This document shows, in pieces, positions 59,985 through 64,000 of a stretch of DNA of 64,000 nucleotides. The position numbers and the translations under genes were made by a program. The notes under the pieces are model-generated. The model did not search any database and was not told the DNA's origin. It saw nothing but the letters and a program-made list of their open reading frames with translations. Source of the DNA: Protula sp. h YS-2021 (taxonomy: Eukaryota; Annelida; Polychaeta; Sabellida; Serpulidae); NCBI GenBank assembly GCA_949752745.1, contig OX457025.1, positions 97,467,804-97,531,803 of the forward strand, in the 5' to 3' direction. Positions within the stretch are counted from its first letter, which is position 1; every line of letters begins with the position of its first letter.

Positions 59985-61193
59985 ATGCCAAGATGTTCAG
60001 ACGAAGTATGGCTTCAAAACTTTAAAGAATGCTGTCGAAGTATGCACAGAAATAAGAAGCAAGAATGTGACGATCTGGGCAATTTCATCAACCAATTTCC
60101 AGACGATAACTTTCCTGATTATGAACAGATCACTTCCAAAATAGACCACTTCAGCGCAACCTATCTGTCTGAACCGCATTTATCGAACTGGGACAAATTT
60201 TTACAAGTGCAGCATATGCCAATTACGTCGCAAATAGGAAATTCCCGTGAAGAAAGTGCAAGGCTGGATGAATGGCGAAACACGACGATATTCGCTCCTA
60301 ACAAGCTGCCAAGTCTCTGCTTCGGAAGCTCCACACCAATCCAGACGTATTTACAGCTGAAAAATGAACTATTTTCATTTTGCACAGAGAAGTGCAAAGA
60401 CGCGGTTGGTGGCGTTATGTATTTTAATGGTCACGGCAGTTGTGGCGATGTCCCAGGTGTAGCATTGCTCTACACTGGCCTTGGGCCGCGAATCGCAGAA
60501 ATAAATGACCTGCTGTCAGGCACATACCCATTCATTGACAAAGCGGACGTCGATGGTCCGGGTGAGAGAAGGGGGCTTATATCGATTTATGACCTGTACA
60601 CTGAAATGACTGAAAACGATTGGTATGACATGTACAACAATGACGAGGATAAATACAAGCAGATGTTGTTAGACTTTTGCCACACAATTGGATTTGAATT
60701 TCTAAAGGCACTTTGCTCAGGGGACACAAAATTTCGATTAACCAGCAAACTGAAGGATGATGAGTCTTTTGACCTTGGGCGCTTGAATTATGTAGACAGC
60801 GGACGCGAAACAGTGCTGAGTTGGTGCACTGTATTCAATATAATCGAAAGCTATCTTGAGGGATTAAGGGCACGTTCCAAACACTACCCTCTCGCAGTCG
60901 TTCTCAAATGGGCTGGCTGTTTTGGGCTTGGGGCATCGAGTTCTCGCCAAGACTTCCTTGCGGAGGCGCTAGTCCGAGGACAACAGACCCGAGCCTTCAC
61001 GTATTCATGGACGTATAATGGTCAGACTTATCACGTTCACCTGAACATGAGCAGAGACATGAGATCATTGTTTGATTTGTCTTCTACAGAAAACCAGTTT
61101 GATAAACTTTTAGGCCTTCTAGCGGAGAATGTACCAACTGCTGAACCACGAGGAATGCTGAATCCAACCGATGTGGAATGCGCCGATGTCTAG
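59985..61193 (+). CDS. Uncharacterised 402-aa protein with caspase/CHAT-like His box
   Basis: An uninterrupted frame of 402 codons in one exon. The start is the first Met after an in-frame TAG at 59958-59960; that TAG is also the end of a good splice acceptor (tttttatgttctag), so a 5' exon is likely. No signal peptide or membrane span. I do not recognise the family. Residues 119-151 form a predicted helix then a strand ending in VMYFNGHGSCGD, like the helix-strand-GHG of caspase-fold peptidases (C14, CHAT, gingipain type), His150 being the candidate catalytic His. MLLDFCH (Cys232) could be the matching Cys loop, but the 82-residue spacing is longer than usual and the following residues (TIG rather than SG) are atypical. 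The acidic 184-226 stretch would be an insertion. The C-terminal third (VVLKWAGCFGLGASSS, AFTYSWTYNGQTYHVHLNMS) has no assignment. Codon use is even and no frame damage is seen, so it looks functional. Confidence 0.75.
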   Translation: MPRCSDEVWLQNFKECCRSMHRNKKQECDDLGNFINQFPDDNFPDYEQITSKIDHFSATYLSEPHLSNWDKFLQVQHMPITSQIGNSREESARLDEWRNTTIFAPNKLPSLCFGSSTPIQTYLQLKNELFSFCTEKCKDAVGGVMYFNGHGSCGDVPGVALLYTGLGPRIAEINDLLSGTYPFIDKADVDGPGERRGLISIYDLYTEMTENDWYDMYNNDEDKYKQMLLDFCHTIGFEFLKALCSGDTKFRLTSKLKDDESFDLGRLNYVDSGRETVLSWCTVFNIIESYLEGLRARSKHYPLAVVLKWAGCFGLGASSSRQDFLAEALVRGQQTRAFTYSWTYNGQTYHVHLNMSRDMRSLFDLSSTENQFDKLLGLLAENVPTAEPRGMLNPTDVECADV

Positions 61194-61560
61194 TGTAGAA
61201 GCGGTCCACGATGTCTGTGAAGCACGTCACGGTGGTTCTTGTGCCTTTTAATTAAACCAAGTCTATGAATATTAAATGTATGACGTAGATAGCTCGAAAC
61301 TGACTACACCTGGTTTTAGTCCCATCGAGGGCTATTCTTTCAATTATACTGTTTTTATAGGCAATGTAATTCGCAAGATGCGAAGAGTCAAGATCGTGAG
61401 CATTTAGAATTAAAAGATAAATGGTCAGTGAGCTTAATATTACGACAGATTAACGACAGTGTTCATTACTCATGTATAGTGCCAACAGCCACTGCATATC
61501 CGTAAAGCACAGCTCGTGATGTCTCCCTAACCGACCAGAGACCTATAGGGTTTGTACGTA
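61194..61560 (+). other. Likely 3' flank of the 402-codon gene
   Basis: ATTAAA variants at about 61251 and 61270 could serve as polyadenylation signals. No other feature. Confidence 0.35.
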
Positions 61561-62960
61561 TTGTGTGTGTGTGTGTGACAGTCTGTCGTGTGCAAGGTAT
61601 CTCGAAAATGATAAGTCTGAATCGACTTGAAAGTCAGTCTGTTCCTTCGGTAGATCGGACTGTTCGGTCGGCTTTTAACACAATGTGAAGAAATTTAGAA
61701 AGGCGTATGACGTCATTACGTAAAAATCTTGCCTGTCGGGTTTCTGGGCCGCGGAACATTGCGGAAAGGTCAAACTTGGTAGGATTGATGCTTGGTAGAG
61801 TCTTTTCAGTTTTATCCAGAGGAGAACGAACGAAGGCAGCATATGACGTCATTACGTAAATATGGATGTATTTTGAAAAAGTCCTGAGTGCAAAATATCT
61901 CAATAACAGAAAGTATTATCAAGTTAAAATTTTATGTGAGTACTCCGTGATTCAATCGGAATACTCAGCTTCTGACGCCAAATTACGGAAAGCGTGTCAC
62001 GTTATTACGTAAAAGTCTTAATTGCAAGTTATCTCGGTTGCTGAACATTGGAGGGTCCTTCAGATTTGGTGGGATTGTTACCAGGTACATGTGGAAAATT
62101 CTGTCAGTTTTGTGGCAAATGTAAACGTAGGCATCAGAGATGCAAAGCCCCCAGCCCCCAGCCCTTATGGTCAACGCCTTATATCAAAGCGTTCATGTCG
62201 AAGTGATACGTACAAAGTCGCTGTATGACAGTGCAATACACGAAAAATTGTCTAAGTTGAGAGGGCCATAATTTCTACAATTATTTGTCAATCAAACTGA
62301 AACCTTGACGTTGCACACCTTTAATATATATTCTTTCACTATGTTCATTTAAAAACGATCCGGCCACGGTAACGTTTTGGTGTACAAAATATAGCATCCC
62401 AAATGTTTACGGACGGACGGACGGACTGACCGATAGCAATAGCCCTCAGCCAAAATTTGGCTGAGGGCCAATAAGCGATTACCACCTCTGACGTCATTAC
62501 ATAAAATGTGCATATATTTTAAACAAAACCTTGTATGAAAAATATCTCGTAGGAAGTCATATCGACTTTAAACTTTGTGTGTCTGTTCCTTGGGTCAGTC
62601 GGACGGGGGTGTCAGATTTGACACGTGTGGCGAAAACTAAGAAAGGGTATGACATCATAACGTAAAATTTGTATGTGGGGATCCCGCACAGTTATTGGGA
62701 TTGTTGTTTGGTAGGTTCGAAAGATTCTAATAAATTTGTTGAAAATAGCGCGAGGCCGTATGTGACGTCACTACTCAAAAGTAGTTATTGGCTCTAAAGA
62801 AAATCTCAAATATTTCGATAAAAGAAAGTGGGGGCGTTATTCCATGGATTATTGGAACATTTCTACGGAACATGAAACGCGTATGGGAAATAAATGGACG
62901 GGTTATGACATCACTACATAAAAAACATGACGTGGTGTAATTTTCTTTCACTGACTCCCT
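61561..62960. repeat. Diverged tandem array with CRE-containing units
   Basis: Roughly seven to eight diverged units of about 130-180 bp recur, each with a tatctcg/aatatctc phrase, a tcggac or gtgggattgtt phrase and a gacgtcattacgtaaa-like end (near 61708, 61844, 62000, 62489, 62650, 62763 and 62907). Four keep a perfect TGACGTCA. No coding content. Confidence 0.6.
62442..62468. other. Near-perfect 27-bp palindrome
   Basis: Arms GCCCTCAGCCAAA and TTTGGCTGAGGGC around a single A, preceded by (GGAC)n. The arrangement resembles hairpin termini of the local non-autonomous elements, but no CTAG follows. Confidence 0.5.
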
Positions 62961-64000
62961 ACTCCCTCCTCCGGTTGACTGTTTTTGTCAACGAGGGATC
63001 GTGAGTAAATTTCGTATCGTTATTTACTAACCTGGCGATTTCATTGTTTTCTATATATCGATCATGCCTTTTGTGAGATATTGCACCGGTTGAAAACAGT
63101 GAACTGCCCAGCGCCAACCATTGAACAGATGGTATATGAGTCACAGCGTTTTAGCTGCCTTTTGTGCACAGCTCACTGAATGCTGTTACGTAATGCATTT
63201 CTTGGAGTCAATACGCGTTGTACTGCACAATGTAGGCCATAGTCCGCTGCTTCGTGGCGAGAAATGGGTGCTGCAGAGCCATGGATATTGTCGCTGAGAT
63301 ATGTGGTTTTGTTTACAAAAGAAAAAAAACAAAACAAAAAAAAAAAACAAAAATAAGTAGGCCTCAATTGAAAGCGTATGATATATTCCGGTGATGTTTT
63401 TGTGCACTGGACGGTCTAGTTTGTTAATGACTATAACCTCTGGACGATGTACTCCACACTGCAGATCTCGTGTTTGAATTCTTTAATTAAGAATGTCAAG
63501 TTAACTTATACTGCAATATGTTACGCAGTTTTATTTTAGCGTGTAGTTGTTATTTCAGATATATACAAATTCTGTATGTTATAGTATTATACTTTTATAT
63601 TATCACTTATACTGTTTTTATAGGAAATTATAAATGCTTATTTTTTATGAATGTTATTGTACAACTTCAATTACTATACAATGGTTCTATGCAGCAAGGT
63701 GCGTTATTTTGAATTTGTACAAATATCCCTGGAAGTCACAGTTGCCGAAGAGAAAGCAACGCATTTCTCGATTTTTGTCAGTGGTTTGTAAAGAGTTTTG
63801 CAAGAGCTTGTCAAATACATGTCTGTCAATACAGCGACATAGCAAATCGTGTCAATCTCTTTTCTTAGCCCAGGTGGCCTTTGGAAACACACCCATTTTG
63901 TAGGGTTGTTGCCTGTCCGTCCGTCTGTGAACTTTTGGTTTTGCTACTCTTCTTTTAGTTTTTATCAGATGTAAGTAAAATTTTGTGGAAATATGGCCTA
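62961..64000. other. No gene recognised
   Basis: AT-rich sequence to the window end. Short open frames (for example 63634-63903) show no motif. Confidence 0.4.

Noticed and set aside
1..64000. tRNA, rRNA and snRNA genes
   Set aside because: Scanning for B-box-like gttcgaatc/gttcaaatc found only isolated matches (for example 23755, 29622) without flanking stems. A tRNAscan run could still find one.

Overview
The window looks like metazoan nuclear DNA, AT-rich and dense in repeats. The evidence is a five-exon cyclin D gene with GT-AG introns and animal-type transposons (hAT/ZBED, pogo/Tigger-like, Helentron-like). Short non-autonomous elements that carry minisatellites inside hairpin-ended termini are best known from molluscs and other marine invertebrates, so I lean towards a lophotrochozoan such as a mollusc. 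That is inference; nothing here fixes the species. There is no bacterial or organellar signature.

Layout. 1-11 kb: no intact gene; a decayed OTU-protease fragment (2.3 kb), a Helentron-like element inserted in a 15-bp array (4.0-4.7 kb), a 53-bp satellite organised in 370-bp higher-order units (5.4-7.5 kb), a 35-bp minisatellite (8.5-9.06 kb) and a second copy of the first Helentron family (10.56-11.08 kb). 11-18.5 kb: one large hairpin-ended element filled with about 48 copies of a 139-bp monomer, itself in about 2.5-kb higher-order repeats. 19.6-23 kb: smaller relatives of that element in both orientations. 22.97-28.4 kb: a pogo/Tigger-like deletion derivative, a TA tract, and a 4.7-kb degenerate hAT element with recognisable BED, catalytic and dimerisation segments. 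28.8-41 kb: many unrelated tandem repeats and GA tracts, no recognisable gene.

41.3-50.6 kb: a cyclin D gene on the + strand, five exons and 314 codons, all four junctions consistent in phase. An LxCxE motif and a C-terminal Thr-Pro phosphodegron are both present. A possible CCAAT/TATA promoter lies upstream, and the putative 2.9-kb 3' UTR contains a 33-bp coding-phase minisatellite. 51-59 kb: a frameshifted OTU pseudogene related to the 2.3-kb fragment, several MITEs and a further Helentron-like family. 59.3-61.2 kb: a 402-codon single-exon gene of unknown function with a caspase/CHAT-like Gly-His-Gly box, preceded by two perfect CRE palindromes and followed by a repeat array that also carries CREs.

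Only two loci look functional: cyclin D (G1 cell-cycle control) and the 402-aa protein. They are not obviously connected. The most unusual feature is the mobile-element/satellite interplay: at least three hairpin-ended, CTAG-terminated families that appear to insert next to TT, two of them carrying internal tandem arrays. One array has dense nuclear-receptor-type half-sites. All copy numbers and boundaries were read by eye and are approximate unless a boundary is given by an exact motif.
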